Shown piece by piece: positions 30,653 to 39,146 of a stretch of 39,146 nt of DNA (the first letter of the stretch is position 1; every line of letters begins with the position of its first letter). The stretch is taken from assembly GCA_017543835.1 (NCBI GenBank), contig JAFYFJ010000087.1, positions 1 through 39,146 of the forward strand, read 5' to 3'. The notes under the pieces are model-generated. The model was not told the DNA's origin. It did no database searches and saw only the letters and a program-made list of their open reading frames with translations. Both the position numbers and the translations under genes were made by a program. The DNA is from Alphaproteobacteria bacterium (GTDB taxonomy: Bacteria; Pseudomonadota; Alphaproteobacteria; RF32; CAG-239).

Positions 30653-31522
30653 AATGGCATTGGCGCCGGAAATCACATCTATCAGCTCGCCGGTAATTTC
30701 TTCTTGGCGCTGTTGCTGATATTCCAAATTCATCTTATCCAGATTTTCATCAATATTTTTTTCGGCATTTTGCATATTGGTCATACGCGTCCAATGTTCC
30801 GCCGCCAGCGATGAATTGATTTGTTTGGAGAGCGTAATCATCATTATTTCGCTCAAAAGCGCCGCAAACATTTGCGCCGGCGGGGTTGACAGCATCGGAA
30901 AATTGTTGGTTTCCCATTTTTTATGTCGCAATTTTTGCATAGCGGCAACATCAACCGGCAGAATCCGTCTGATTTGCGTTTCCACCGCCGCATTTTTGGC
31001 GCGTTGATGGAAGCACGCAAAAATATCGGAAATATGCTTCTGTCGCACGGCTTCTTCCATTCGCACAATTGCCTGTCCGGCAAGCGACGTTACCGTTTTG
31101 ACCGAGTTCGAAGTCGCAAATCCGGCCAAAATCTTAAATCCCGCCTGCTCGGCCAACTGCGACAAACGTTTGCCGATGGTCACAAACATCGTATCCGCAA
31201 GCAAAATATGCTGTTCCTTCATAAAACTGCGGACTTTATCGATAAGCTCTCGATTAAAGCGCCCGACCATACCGTTATCCGAACCCACCAAAATAAACAA
31301 ATAGCGCGGATGTGACGACGGTTGCACCGACAAGCTCGGTATGCCGTTATGAAGCGCCAACGCATGAAACGCGTCACGCAGGTTGCGCTGATACTTGTCG
31401 AGCACCGTATTTGCCTGTTCATACTGCAAAATACTGACCGACGACAATGTCTTCATATTGTTGACAATCTCGCGCAAATCCTTTGTGGTTTTAATTTTGC
31501 GTTGCAAAGCTTCTATCGGCAT
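30635..31522 (-). CDS. atpG: N-ATPase gamma subunit
   Basis: Gamma forms the central shaft of the rotary ATPase and couples the c ring to the catalytic head. The 295-residue protein has the long N-terminal helix (LQRKIKTTKDLREIVNNMKTLS) and the C-terminal helix that form the coiled coil, with a Rossmann-like middle (FILVGSDNGMVGRFNRELI). Overall divergence from usual gamma fits the N-ATPase branch. It starts one base after the atpA stop and is the last gene of the operon. Confidence 0.9.
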   Translation of the reverse strand: MPIEALQRKIKTTKDLREIVNNMKTLSSVSILQYEQANTVLDKYQRNLRDAFHALALHNGIPSLSVQPSSHPRYLFILVGSDNGMVGRFNRELIDKVRSFMKEQHILLADTMFVTIGKRLSQLAEQAGFKILAGFATSNSVKTVTSLAGQAIVRMEEAVRQKHISDIFACFHQRAKNAAVETQIRRILPVDVAAMQKLRHKKWETNNFPMLSTPPAQMFAALLSEIMMITLSKQINSSLAAEHWTRMTNMQNAEKNIDENLDKMNLEYQQQRQEEITGELIDVISGANAIKKDES

Positions 31523-31523
31523 A

Positions 31524-33023
31524 TCATTCTCCGCTGTTGAGCACGTCCTTAAACGCCTTTGTCATTTGCGACAATTCCGCATCGGTCAGCTTACGTCGGT
31601 CAAGCACGGCTTTTTCAAGCTTTCCGAACTGTGCGTGGAAGATTTTGAGCACCGTGTTTTGCGCTTCGGCTATTTGAGCGGCATCCATACCGTCAAACAA
31701 GCCGGCATTTGTTGCTGCAAACACGGCAATTTGTTCAGCTGCCGAAAGCAAACTGAACCGCCGTTGTTGCAAAACCTGCCGCACCGCTTGTCCGCGTGCG
31801 ATTCGCTGTTGTGTTTCCTTATCGAGTTGCGTGCCGAATTTGGTAAACGACTCCAACTCCTCGAACTGCGCATAAAACAGCTTCAGCGGTCCGACTACAG
31901 ATTTATACGCCGGAAGCTGCGCATCGCCACCGACACGCGACACCGATTTACCGGTATCTATCGCCGGCATCAAGCCCTTTTGAAACATTTGCGCCGAAAG
32001 ATAAATCTGTCCGTCGGTAATCGAGATAATATTGGTCGGAATGTAGGCCGAAATATTGCCGGCCTCGGTGCACACAATCGGCAACGCGGTCAACGAACCG
32101 CCGCCCTGTTCAATACTCAATTTGGTTGCACGTTCCAACAACCGCGAGTGAATATAGAAAATATCGCCCGGAAAGGCCTCACGCCCCGGCGGACGACGCA
32201 ATAACAGCGACATTTGCCGATATGCCCGCGCGTGATTGGTTAAATCATCATAGACCACAAGCACATCGCGCCCGCGTTCCATAAAATATTCGCCGATGGA
32301 AGTTGCCGCATACGGCGCAACATACTGCATACCCGCCTCATCATCTGCCGATGCCGATACCACAATGGTTTGCTCGGCAACGCCGTATTTCTGCAAATCG
32401 TCGATGACACCGGCCACCGCCGAATTACGTTGTCCGATGGCGCAATAAATACATATCGTGCCGTTGCCTTTTTGGTTGATGATGGCATCAAGCGCAATCG
32501 CGGTTTTGCCGGTTTGCCGGTCCCCCAAAATCAACTCACGCTGTCCGCGCCCAATCGGCGTAAACGCATCAACGGCCTTAATTCCCGTTTGCAATGGCGT
32601 ATCGACCGGTGCACGGTCCATAATCGGCACAGCTTCAACTTCTACCGGCCGCCGCTCGTCGTAGGCGTATGCGCCCTTGCCGTCAAGCACTTCGCCGAGC
32701 GGATTAATGGCACGCCCGAGCAAATTTTCACTGACCGGCACATCAAGCACGCGTCCGGTGCGCATCACACGGTCACCGGCTTTAATTTTATCGGGATTAC
32801 TCAAAAACACCACCCCGACCGAATTGCGATTCAGCGTTTGCACCATACCTTGCACATTGTGCTCAAACTGTAACAGTTCATCCATTTCGACATTTTCCAA
32901 ACCGCTTACAATCGCCGTTCCGGACGAAATCGACTGCACCACGCTGACTTCTTCTTTTTTGAGTTGCGCTTCGGTATTATCAATGCTTTTTGCCACCGCT
33001 TCAAAAGTCCGTTCCGTTTTCAT
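31524..33023 (-). CDS. atpA: N-ATPase alpha subunit
   Basis: Alpha forms the non-catalytic nucleotide sites of the F1 head. The 499-residue protein has the P-loop GDRQTGKT at 167-174, the motif [12 protein letters not shown] and the alpha-type end. The N-terminus lacks the extended segment that in usual alpha proteins contacts delta, consistent with no separate delta gene. The start shares one base with the atpF stop (TAATG). Confidence 0.95.
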   Translation of the reverse strand: MKTERTFEAVAKSIDNTEAQLKKEEVSVVQSISSGTAIVSGLENVEMDELLQFEHNVQGMVQTLNRNSVGVVFLSNPDKIKAGDRVMRTGRVLDVPVSENLLGRAINPLGEVLDGKGAYAYDERRPVEVEAVPIMDRAPVDTPLQTGIKAVDAFTPIGRGQRELILGDRQTGKTAIALDAIINQKGNGTICIYCAIGQRNSAVAGVIDDLQKYGVAEQTIVVSASADDEAGMQYVAPYAATSIGEYFMERGRDVLVVYDDLTNHARAYRQMSLLLRRPPGREAFPGDIFYIHSRLLERATKLSIEQGGGSLTALPIVCTEAGNISAYIPTNIISITDGQIYLSAQMFQKGLMPAIDTGKSVSRVGGDAQLPAYKSVVGPLKLFYAQFEELESFTKFGTQLDKETQQRIARGQAVRQVLQQRRFSLLSAAEQIAVFAATNAGLFDGMDAAQIAEAQNTVLKIFHAQFGKLEKAVLDRRKLTDAELSQMTKAFKDVLNSGE

Positions 33024-33802
33024 TATTTTTCACCCCTGTTTAACAGTTGCGCCACCGATTTATGCATATTTTGCCGAAACTCCTGCATATATTCTTCAAA
33101 GTTCCACGCCACCAATTGCTCGGCGGCCGCAATTTGCGCTCCGCAAATCAAATCCGGCTTAACATCATACGCAAACCCGATATTCTTCGGCAAGTTCCAC
33201 GTTTTGCGCAAAAATTCTTCAAGCTGTGCCTTGAGTTTATCGTCAAGCGGAAATGCCGTCCGAATCTCGATTTGCTGTTTTGCCTGAAAAGCCGCGGCAT
33301 AAGTTGCCTGCTCATCAGCCGGTAATTCTTTGATGCGCCGCATCAGCTGAGTTACCGCCGCCGCGTTCAAATCCGCATCGGCTATCTGCGCCAAGGCCTT
33401 ATGTGCAAACTGTGTCCAATATTCCGCCGCCGCTTTTTTAATCGCCAAATCGAAGCTCTCTTCCTCGGCAATAATTCGCTCGCTGAATTGTTGACGTTTT
33501 TGCCGATATTCTTCTTCTGTTTGCGCCTTCAGATGTGCCGCCAAAACGGCCGCTTCATCGTGTGCTTTTTCCAAAATGGATTGTTTTTCCGCCTCCAATT
33601 TTTTGGCCTCAGCCAAGCTCTTTTTTTCGGCCGCTTCGGCCTTTTTTCGTGCATTTTCAGCGTTTTCGACTTCGTCAGCAATCAACTTTTGCCGCGCCGA
33701 TACCGCTTTAAGCACCGGCAAATACAAAAACTTTCGCAACAAAAACAACAAAATCAGCAGATTAAGAATCTGTGCGACCAATGTGAACAAATCAATTTGC
33801 AT
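33023..33802 (-). CDS. atpF: N-ATPase b subunit with delta-like C-terminal part
   Basis: The protein has 259 residues, about 100 more than a usual b subunit. Residues 1-25 form the membrane anchor and about 35-130 a long charged helix typical of the peripheral stalk. Residues 176-245 ([20 protein letters not shown], then PDLICGAQI and the final helix) follow the pattern of the C-terminal domain of delta/OSCP. No delta gene exists in the operon, so this segment probably connects the stalk to the head. The delta match is by pattern and should be tested. Confidence 0.88.
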   Translation of the reverse strand: MQIDLFTLVAQILNLLILLFLLRKFLYLPVLKAVSARQKLIADEVENAENARKKAEAAEKKSLAEAKKLEAEKQSILEKAHDEAAVLAAHLKAQTEEEYRQKRQQFSERIIAEEESFDLAIKKAAAEYWTQFAHKALAQIADADLNAAAVTQLMRRIKELPADEQATYAAAFQAKQQIEIRTAFPLDDKLKAQLEEFLRKTWNLPKNIGFAYDVKPDLICGAQIAAAEQLVAWNFEEYMQEFRQNMHKSVAQLLNRGEK

Positions 33803-33819
33803 CGTCCCTCACACATTTT

Positions 33820-34089
33820 TTATTGATTGATGGCGTAATTCCAAAACGGATTCGCATAAAGCGCCAAAAATGAAATAAGCAACGCATACAAGGCCGTTGT
33901 TTCAAGCATGGCCAGCGTCACGAACATTGTTGAGCGAATACGTCCCGCCTCGTCCGGTTGTTGCGCCATCGCCGTCAATGCCGCCGCCGCGGCGCGTCCT
34001 TCACCCAAAGCCGAGCCGATACTGCCGATTCCCATGCAGATGCACGCTCCCAAAATCGAAACTGCTCCGATAATTGCGTATGAATCCAT
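33820..34089 (-). CDS. atpE: N-ATPase c subunit (rotor ring)
   Basis: The 89-residue hairpin has two membrane helices joined by a polar loop with QQP at 43-45. The ion site contains Glu63 in helix 2 (MLETTALY) plus Thr64, Thr65 and Tyr68, and a second Glu30 in helix 1 at the position occupied by Gln in known Na+ rings. The E + ETT..Y set is the one described for N-ATPases and was taken as a sign of Na+ binding, though at least one N-ATPase ring has been reported to prefer protons. Strong aaggag site. Confidence 0.95.
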   Translation of the reverse strand: MDSYAIIGAVSILGACICMGIGSIGSALGEGRAAAAALTAMAQQPDEAGRIRSTMFVTLAMLETTALYALLISFLALYANPFWNYAINQ

Positions 34090-34109
34090 TGTTTTTCTCC
34101 TTTTTTAAG

Positions 34110-34850
34110 TTATGTTAAATTCTCATCGTCTTGCGCCTTGACGCTTGAAGTATAGACAAGCGCCAACAACGCAAAAATATATGCCTGAATCGAGCCGGTC
34201 AACAAGCCCAAAGTTTGCATAGTCAGCGGCGCCACAAACGGAATAAACGCGCTCAAAATGCCCGCAAACATCACACCGCTCAGCATATTGCCGAACAAAC
34301 GCAATCCCATTGCAAACACCGAAAACACTTCGCTGAAAATGTTCATCGGCAACAACAGCGGCACCGGTTCGATAAATTTTTTCAAATATCCCTTAACGCC
34401 GGCGTTCTTAATCGAAAAATACGGAATAGCGACAAACACCGTCAGCGCCAGCGCCATCGTCGTGCTTAAGGACGCGGTCGGCGGCCGAAACCACGGGATA
34501 AAAGTAAGCAGATTGGCCGTAAAAATAAAGCAAAACAGCCCGAGTGCCATCTGAAAATAGCCGTTAGCGCTCGAACCGCTGGTTTCTTTCGATTCTTTTT
34601 GCATCCACAGCACCAATATCTCCAGCACCGTCTGAATTTTCGAAACCTCTTTTCCGTGGCTGATACGGCGCGTCGCAAGCCACGAAACAAGCGTAATCAG
34701 CGCTATCACAATCCACGAATTGAAAATCGTTACGTTTATCCCGAAACTGCCGAAATCAAGCAACTCAATCGTATCAAAACTTTCCAGCCCGATACCCTTA
34801 TTCTGCCACGGCAAATCCAGCCAATGTGAAAAATCCGCCTTAAAGTTCAT
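34110..34850 (-). CDS. atpB: N-ATPase a subunit
   Basis: The a subunit forms the ion half-channels next to the c ring. The 246-residue protein has five or six membrane helices and the essential arginine, Arg184, in MGLRLFGNMLSG. The late helix GLLTGSIQAYIFALLALVYTS is also typical. The start overlaps the end of atpR by 11 bases. Confidence 0.95.
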   Translation of the reverse strand: MNFKADFSHWLDLPWQNKGIGLESFDTIELLDFGSFGINVTIFNSWIVIALITLVSWLATRRISHGKEVSKIQTVLEILVLWMQKESKETSGSSANGYFQMALGLFCFIFTANLLTFIPWFRPPTASLSTTMALALTVFVAIPYFSIKNAGVKGYLKKFIEPVPLLLPMNIFSEVFSVFAMGLRLFGNMLSGVMFAGILSAFIPFVAPLTMQTLGLLTGSIQAYIFALLALVYTSSVKAQDDENLT

Positions 34851-35196
34851 CTTTTACCTTATCCTCCGTTTGCGGTTGCGGTTCGTCTTTGATAAAATTG
34901 TTTTTTTCCTTCCAAATAATTGCCGCTTTGGTAAAGAAAAATGCCACCACATAAAGCAAAATCACCGCCACATTACGATGCCCGATGAGCACCAACACTC
35001 CGAAAAACAAACCGATTCGAAACAGTGCCGTCAAGCCGAATAAGCGGAATTTATGACTGGTCTCGCTCATTTTGTTAACCGTCCAGCGCAAACAATAAAA
35101 ATAAATCACACCGACAATTATGCCGCATATTGCCGCCGCAATTAAGCGCCAATTTTCTGCCTGTTGCCACATCAGTTCCAACGACCCGCTATTCAT
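34840..35196 (-). CDS. atpR: N-ATPase accessory membrane subunit AtpR
   Basis: The 118-residue protein has three membrane segments at about 17-37, 52-70 and 74-92. A conserved-looking arginine in the second (LTALFRIGLFFGV, Arg60) fits AtpR, which is found only in N-ATPase operons and has been proposed to assist assembly by pairing with the extra membrane glutamate of subunit c. It overlaps atpQ by ATGA. Identification rests on position and topology more than on sequence. Confidence 0.85.
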   Translation of the reverse strand: MNSGSLELMWQQAENWRLIAAAICGIIVGVIYFYCLRWTVNKMSETSHKFRLFGLTALFRIGLFFGVLVLIGHRNVAVILLYVVAFFFTKAAIIWKEKNNFIKDEPQPQTEDKVKDEL

Positions 35197-35531
35197 TTTT
35201 CTTCTCCTTGGTTAATAACGTCCGATTTCACCTCAAGTTCATCAATTTTTCTGTTTTCGATACTCACCCACATATACGCGTTAAATGCTCCCCATACAAA
35301 GCCGACAAACAACAGCGACAGCCGCCATGAAAAGCGTTGCGGCAGAGTTTCATCAAGATAACCGCCAAGCCAAATTCCAAGCAAAATCGGCACAATTATC
35401 ACGCCGCCGAGCGAGGCAATCATACCAAAATGTGTGTGCCACCGACGATAAGGACGACGTTTTATCAGTTCTGCTTTACGAATTAGCTCATCACGCACCT
35501 TAGAATCTTGCGCTTTTTCAAATTCCACCAT
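35193..35531 (-). CDS. atpQ: N-ATPase accessory membrane subunit AtpQ
   Basis: The 112-residue protein has a basic N-terminal region and two membrane helices, with the family core GGVIIVPILLGIWLGGYLDE followed by a second helix (LLFVGFVWGAFNAYMWV). This equals the ATPase gene 1/AtpI-like group placed before atpR in N-ATPase operons. The frame extends upstream to 35576 inside atpC, but the ATG at 35531 with aaagggg before it is the likely start, overlapping atpC by 14 bases. Confidence 0.87.
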   Translation of the reverse strand: MVEFEKAQDSKVRDELIRKAELIKRRPYRRWHTHFGMIASLGGVIIVPILLGIWLGGYLDETLPQRFSWRLSLLFVGFVWGAFNAYMWVSIENRKIDELEVKSDVINQGEEK

Positions 35532-35922
35532 CGTTATCCCCTTTGTTAAGTCGGCCGAATCCGCGCATAATCCCAAGTTCGAGCCGTGCCATTGCGCTGT
35601 TTAGTTCTTTGCGTTTTTCATCATTTTGCTTAAAATCGCGCGAAATTACTTCGCTTAGCTCATCAAGCGTATCGCCCGTCACCGCATCTTGCACCGTTAT
35701 GGTCACATACTCGCCTTTTTTAACAACAATTCCGTGATGACACGCCACATATTTTTCGGCGCCGTCTTCGGTGGTATAAACCACGACATTTGCCCGCATT
35801 GCCGCCGCAAAATCAATATGTTTCGGCAACAATGTATGGTAACCGCTTAAGGTTTCGAGCGTTATCTTATTGATTTTGCTTTTGAGTGCCGTCCCGAGCG
35901 GCGTGAACACGGTCAGTTTCAT
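35518..35922 (-). CDS. atpC: N-ATPase epsilon subunit
   Basis: Epsilon sits at the foot of the shaft and often restrains ATP hydrolysis. The 134-residue protein has the N-terminal beta sandwich (HTLLPKHIDFAAAM, HHGIVVKKGEYVTITVQDAV) and the C-terminal helical hairpin (about 90-125). It lies between atpD and atpQ, the N-ATPase order, not at the operon end as in housekeeping operons. Confidence 0.92.
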   Translation of the reverse strand: MKLTVFTPLGTALKSKINKITLETLSGYHTLLPKHIDFAAAMRANVVVYTTEDGAEKYVACHHGIVVKKGEYVTITVQDAVTGDTLDELSEVISRDFKQNDEKRKELNSAMARLELGIMRGFGRLNKGDNDGGI

Positions 35923-35925
35923 CGT

Positions 35926-37362
<1,437 letters not shown>

Positions 37363-37396
37363 TTATAAATAATAGCTTAAACACACATTTCCACTC

Positions 37397-37426
37397 TTAA
37401 CCGAAAGGATATATGTTTTCGGTTAA
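37397..37426. promoter_or_regulatory. 10-bp perfect inverted repeat upstream of the ATPase operon
   Basis: ttaaccgaaa (37397-37406) and tttcggttaa (37417-37426) are perfect reverse complements with 10 bases between. It lies about 55 bases before the atpD start and after the Nudix gene on the same strand. There is no T-run, so an operator is more likely than a terminator. Confidence 0.6.
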
Positions 37427-37459
37427 CTTTATCTTAAAAAAACGGGAAATCCACAACCC

Positions 37460-37882
37460 TTAAAGCTGTGCCAAAATCGCTTCGATAATCGGCTTATCCG
37501 CCGGCGCAAAATCATATTGCGTCAAATCTTGCGGCCGCACCCATTTATACTGTTCGTGTTCCAACACCACCGGCACATCGCGGCTTTTGCAACTGGCCCA
37601 ATAGGCGTGCAACACGATTGTGCCGAAATCATAATCATAACTCGAATCAACAAAATGCTTACCGACCTCGATTTCAAGCTGCATTTCTTCCATCATTTCG
37701 CGCTTAAGACATTCTTCAAGCGTTTCGCCCTGCTCTAATTTTCCGCCCGGAAACTCCCACTTATATTCCAAGCTTTTGCCGTGTTTGCGTTGCCCGATTA
37801 AGAGCAAACCGTCACACATAATCAAACCGGCGGCAACATCGCGCTTTGATTTTTGTTCGGATAATTTTTCAGCCGTATTCAT
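37460..37882 (-). CDS. mutT: MutT-type Nudix hydrolase
   Basis: MutT-type enzymes cleave nucleoside diphosphate compounds such as 8-oxo-dGTP and so prevent mutations. The 140-residue protein has the Nudix box beginning GGKLEQGETLEECLKREMME at about 46-65. The catalytic R-E-x-x-E-E set is intact, but the usual Gly near the end is Gln (EEMQL in place of EEVGI). WEFPGGK before it is typical of MutT. The substrate is inferred from overall similarity. Confidence 0.85.
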   Translation of the reverse strand: MNTAEKLSEQKSKRDVAAGLIMCDGLLLIGQRKHGKSLEYKWEFPGGKLEQGETLEECLKREMMEEMQLEIEVGKHFVDSSYDYDFGTIVLHAYWASCKSRDVPVVLEHEQYKWVRPQDLTQYDFAPADKPIIEAILAQL

Positions 37883-37977
37883 TTATTTTCTCCCCATTTA
37901 TAGACCTTATTAGCATATTGCCGACAGGTTTTCAATGCTTATATCGGGCTTGGTAACAACAAAAAAAGGAGTTTGAA

Positions 37978-38211
37978 ATGAAAAAAATTTTAACAGCCGC
38001 CGCTATTTGCTTTTTTGCGCTCTGCGGTAATGCGTTTGCCGGCGATTCGCATACGATGGAAACACCGGAATATAAGCAACTTGACGCACAAATGCGCGCT
38101 CATTTGCAAGAATGCCTGAAAAACACACAAATGACCACCAAACAATGCATTAAAGACACGAAAAAAACTTTTAAGGAACAAAAAAAGGCACTCAAAAAGT
38201 CAATGCACTGA
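37978..38211 (+). CDS. Small exported protein of unknown function
   Basis: The 77-residue precursor has a signal peptide cleaved near AFA/GD (about residue 21). The mature part is short, helical and Lys-rich, with two cysteines (CLKNTQMTTKQC, spaced by ten residues) that may form a disulphide. No family is recognised. A strong aaaggag site precedes the start. It ends one base from the end of truA on the other strand. Confidence 0.75.
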   Translation: MKKILTAAAICFFALCGNAFAGDSHTMETPEYKQLDAQMRAHLQECLKNTQMTTKQCIKDTKKTFKEQKKALKKSMH

Positions 38212-38212
38212 T

Positions 38213-38953
38213 TTAATACATCACTTTGCTCAAATACAAACCGCACGCCGGCGCGCTGATGCCGGCTTTGGTGCGGTCGCACGCTTCCAAAATGCACTTA
38301 ACATCTTCCGGGTTCAACTTACCACAACCGACCTGCATTAAGGTCCCAACCATATTACGCACCTGATGATAAATAAACGAACGCGCTTCAACCGTGAATA
38401 CGATTTCGTCACCGATTCGCTCAATATCGAGCTTATCCAACGTTTTGAGCGGCGATTTGGCCTGACACCCCGAACCGCGAAACGAACTGAAATCATGATG
38501 TCCGAGCAAATATTGCGCTCCCTGCCGCATTTTTTCAACATCTAAAGGATAAGTAACGTGCCACACGCGATTGACTAAGAGCGGACTGTTACCGCGCCGG
38601 TTGAGGATTCGATAAATATAGCCGCGCCCTTTGGCCGAAAACCGTGCGTGAAAATCATCTCCGACTTTTTCTGTTTTAATCACGCAAACCGGTGCTTGCA
38701 ACTCACGCAACAGAGCGTTTAAACTCTCTTGCATTTTGTATTCGCTCAAATCCAAATCCGCGTCAAAATGCGCCACTTGCGCCAATGCATGCACACCGGC
38801 ATCTGTTCTGCCGGCGGCAAATACTTCGGTTGTTTGGTGCGAAAAGCCCTCAATCGCGCGCTCTAAAAATTCCTGAACGCTCGCGCCGTCTTTTTGCTTT
38901 TGCCACCCGACGAGATTTGTTCCGTCGTATTCTACCGTAATTTTATAGCGCAT
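38213..38953 (-). CDS. truA: tRNA pseudouridine synthase A
   Basis: TruA converts uridines 38-40 of the anticodon stem-loop to pseudouridine. The 246-residue protein has the catalytic GRTDAGVHA with its Asp, the N-terminal YDGTNLVGWQKQ and the late FIYHQVRNMVGTL and DRTKAGISAPACGLYL blocks. I prefer the ATG at 38953, which follows aggg at a good distance and gives the family N-terminus MRYKITVEYDG. The frame extends to 38986 with a basic prefix. Confidence 0.96.
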   Translation of the reverse strand: MRYKITVEYDGTNLVGWQKQKDGASVQEFLERAIEGFSHQTTEVFAAGRTDAGVHALAQVAHFDADLDLSEYKMQESLNALLRELQAPVCVIKTEKVGDDFHARFSAKGRGYIYRILNRRGNSPLLVNRVWHVTYPLDVEKMRQGAQYLLGHHDFSSFRGSGCQAKSPLKTLDKLDIERIGDEIVFTVEARSFIYHQVRNMVGTLMQVGCGKLNPEDVKCILEACDRTKAGISAPACGLYLSKVMY

Positions 38954-39014
38954 TTTTATCCCTTTTCTGCGGCGATTATAGCGCAAGAGTTTTCCGCGTC
39001 AACAAAATAAAACA

Positions 39015-39043
39015 TTTACTTTTGCACACATCGTCGCTATATT
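39015..39043 (+). promoter_or_regulatory. Possible promoter of the flavodiiron gene
   Basis: TTTACT (39015-39020), 17-base spacer, TATATT (39038-39043). Confidence 0.5.
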
Positions 39044-39072
39044 TAAGGCAACATCACAAAAGGAGAAAGAAA

Positions 39073-39146
39073 ATGCACAATACCCGCAACGTAACCGAAG
39101 ATATTATCTGGCTCGGCGCCAACGATCGCCGTCTGGCTTTGTTTGA
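39073..39146 (+). CDS. Flavodiiron (FprA-type) protein, N-terminus only
   Basis: The 24 codons before the right edge read HNTRNVTEDIIWLGANDRRL and then ALF. This matches the N-terminus of A-type flavodiiron proteins (H-x-x-R-x-V-x-x-D-x-x-W-V-G-x-x-D-R-R-L-x-L-F). These reduce oxygen or nitric oxide and protect anaerobes. A strong aggag site precedes the ATG. The rest lies outside the window, so the call rests on a short but distinctive stretch. Confidence 0.8.
   Translation, partial: MHNTRNVTEDIIWLGANDRRLALF

Overview
The window looks like the chromosome of an uncultured, moderately AT-rich alphaproteobacterium. Supporting genes are a lipid A operon that uses LpxI, an alphaproteobacterial-type ParE, and a tolC - popZ-like - valS cluster typical of that class. 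A complete N-type ATPase operon and the start of a flavodiiron protein gene at the right edge suggest an anaerobic or oxygen-limited, probably host-associated or fermentative, life. The lifestyle is inference; no species is claimed.

Layout. 1-1315: a large repeat-containing protein of unknown function, cut by the left edge (minus strand). 1406-5981: minus-strand operon lpxI-lpxB-comEC-DUF805, with 4-base overlaps between the first three genes. 6133-9189: two small orphan genes, then a membrane protein and parE on the minus strand. 9388-11760: a secreted acidic protein and DnaQ. 11810-14452: a block of five orphan genes, two of them diverged paralogues (11810 and 13095), mostly without Shine-Dalgarno sites. 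14505-15891: DgkA, a MORN-type lipoprotein and an HU protein. 16038-16115: tRNA-His. 16283-18549: an AT-rich accessory segment with a PD-(D/E)XK nuclease and a tightly overlapped three-gene operon whose last product looks like a DnaB/RecA-type ATPase that lost its nucleotide-binding motifs.

18661-26402: glycogen phosphorylase (minus), then a TolC-like outer membrane protein, a miniature PopZ-like protein, ValS and an OmpA-type lipoprotein. 26403-30597: small exported or orphan proteins, each with its own promoter and terminator, plus a large nested hairpin (26401-26507). 30635-37344: minus-strand atpDCQRBEFAG, the N-ATPase gene order, with AtpQ and AtpR, no separate delta gene, a long b subunit with a delta-like tail, and a c subunit with two membrane glutamates. 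37460-39146: a Nudix hydrolase, a small secreted protein, TruA and the start of a flavodiiron protein.

How the genes work together. lpxI and lpxB catalyse consecutive steps of lipid A synthesis. The N-ATPase genes encode one rotary ion pump. tolC-popZ-valS is a conserved neighbourhood rather than a pathway. Promoters are easy to read: many match TTGAC(A/T), a 16-18 base spacer and a TATAAT-like box. Intrinsic terminators separate most units. The best candidates for undescribed biology are the nuclease plus pseudo-ATPase segment, the paralogous orphan cluster with its shared start-site motif, and two 5' hairpins that cover the ribosome binding site.
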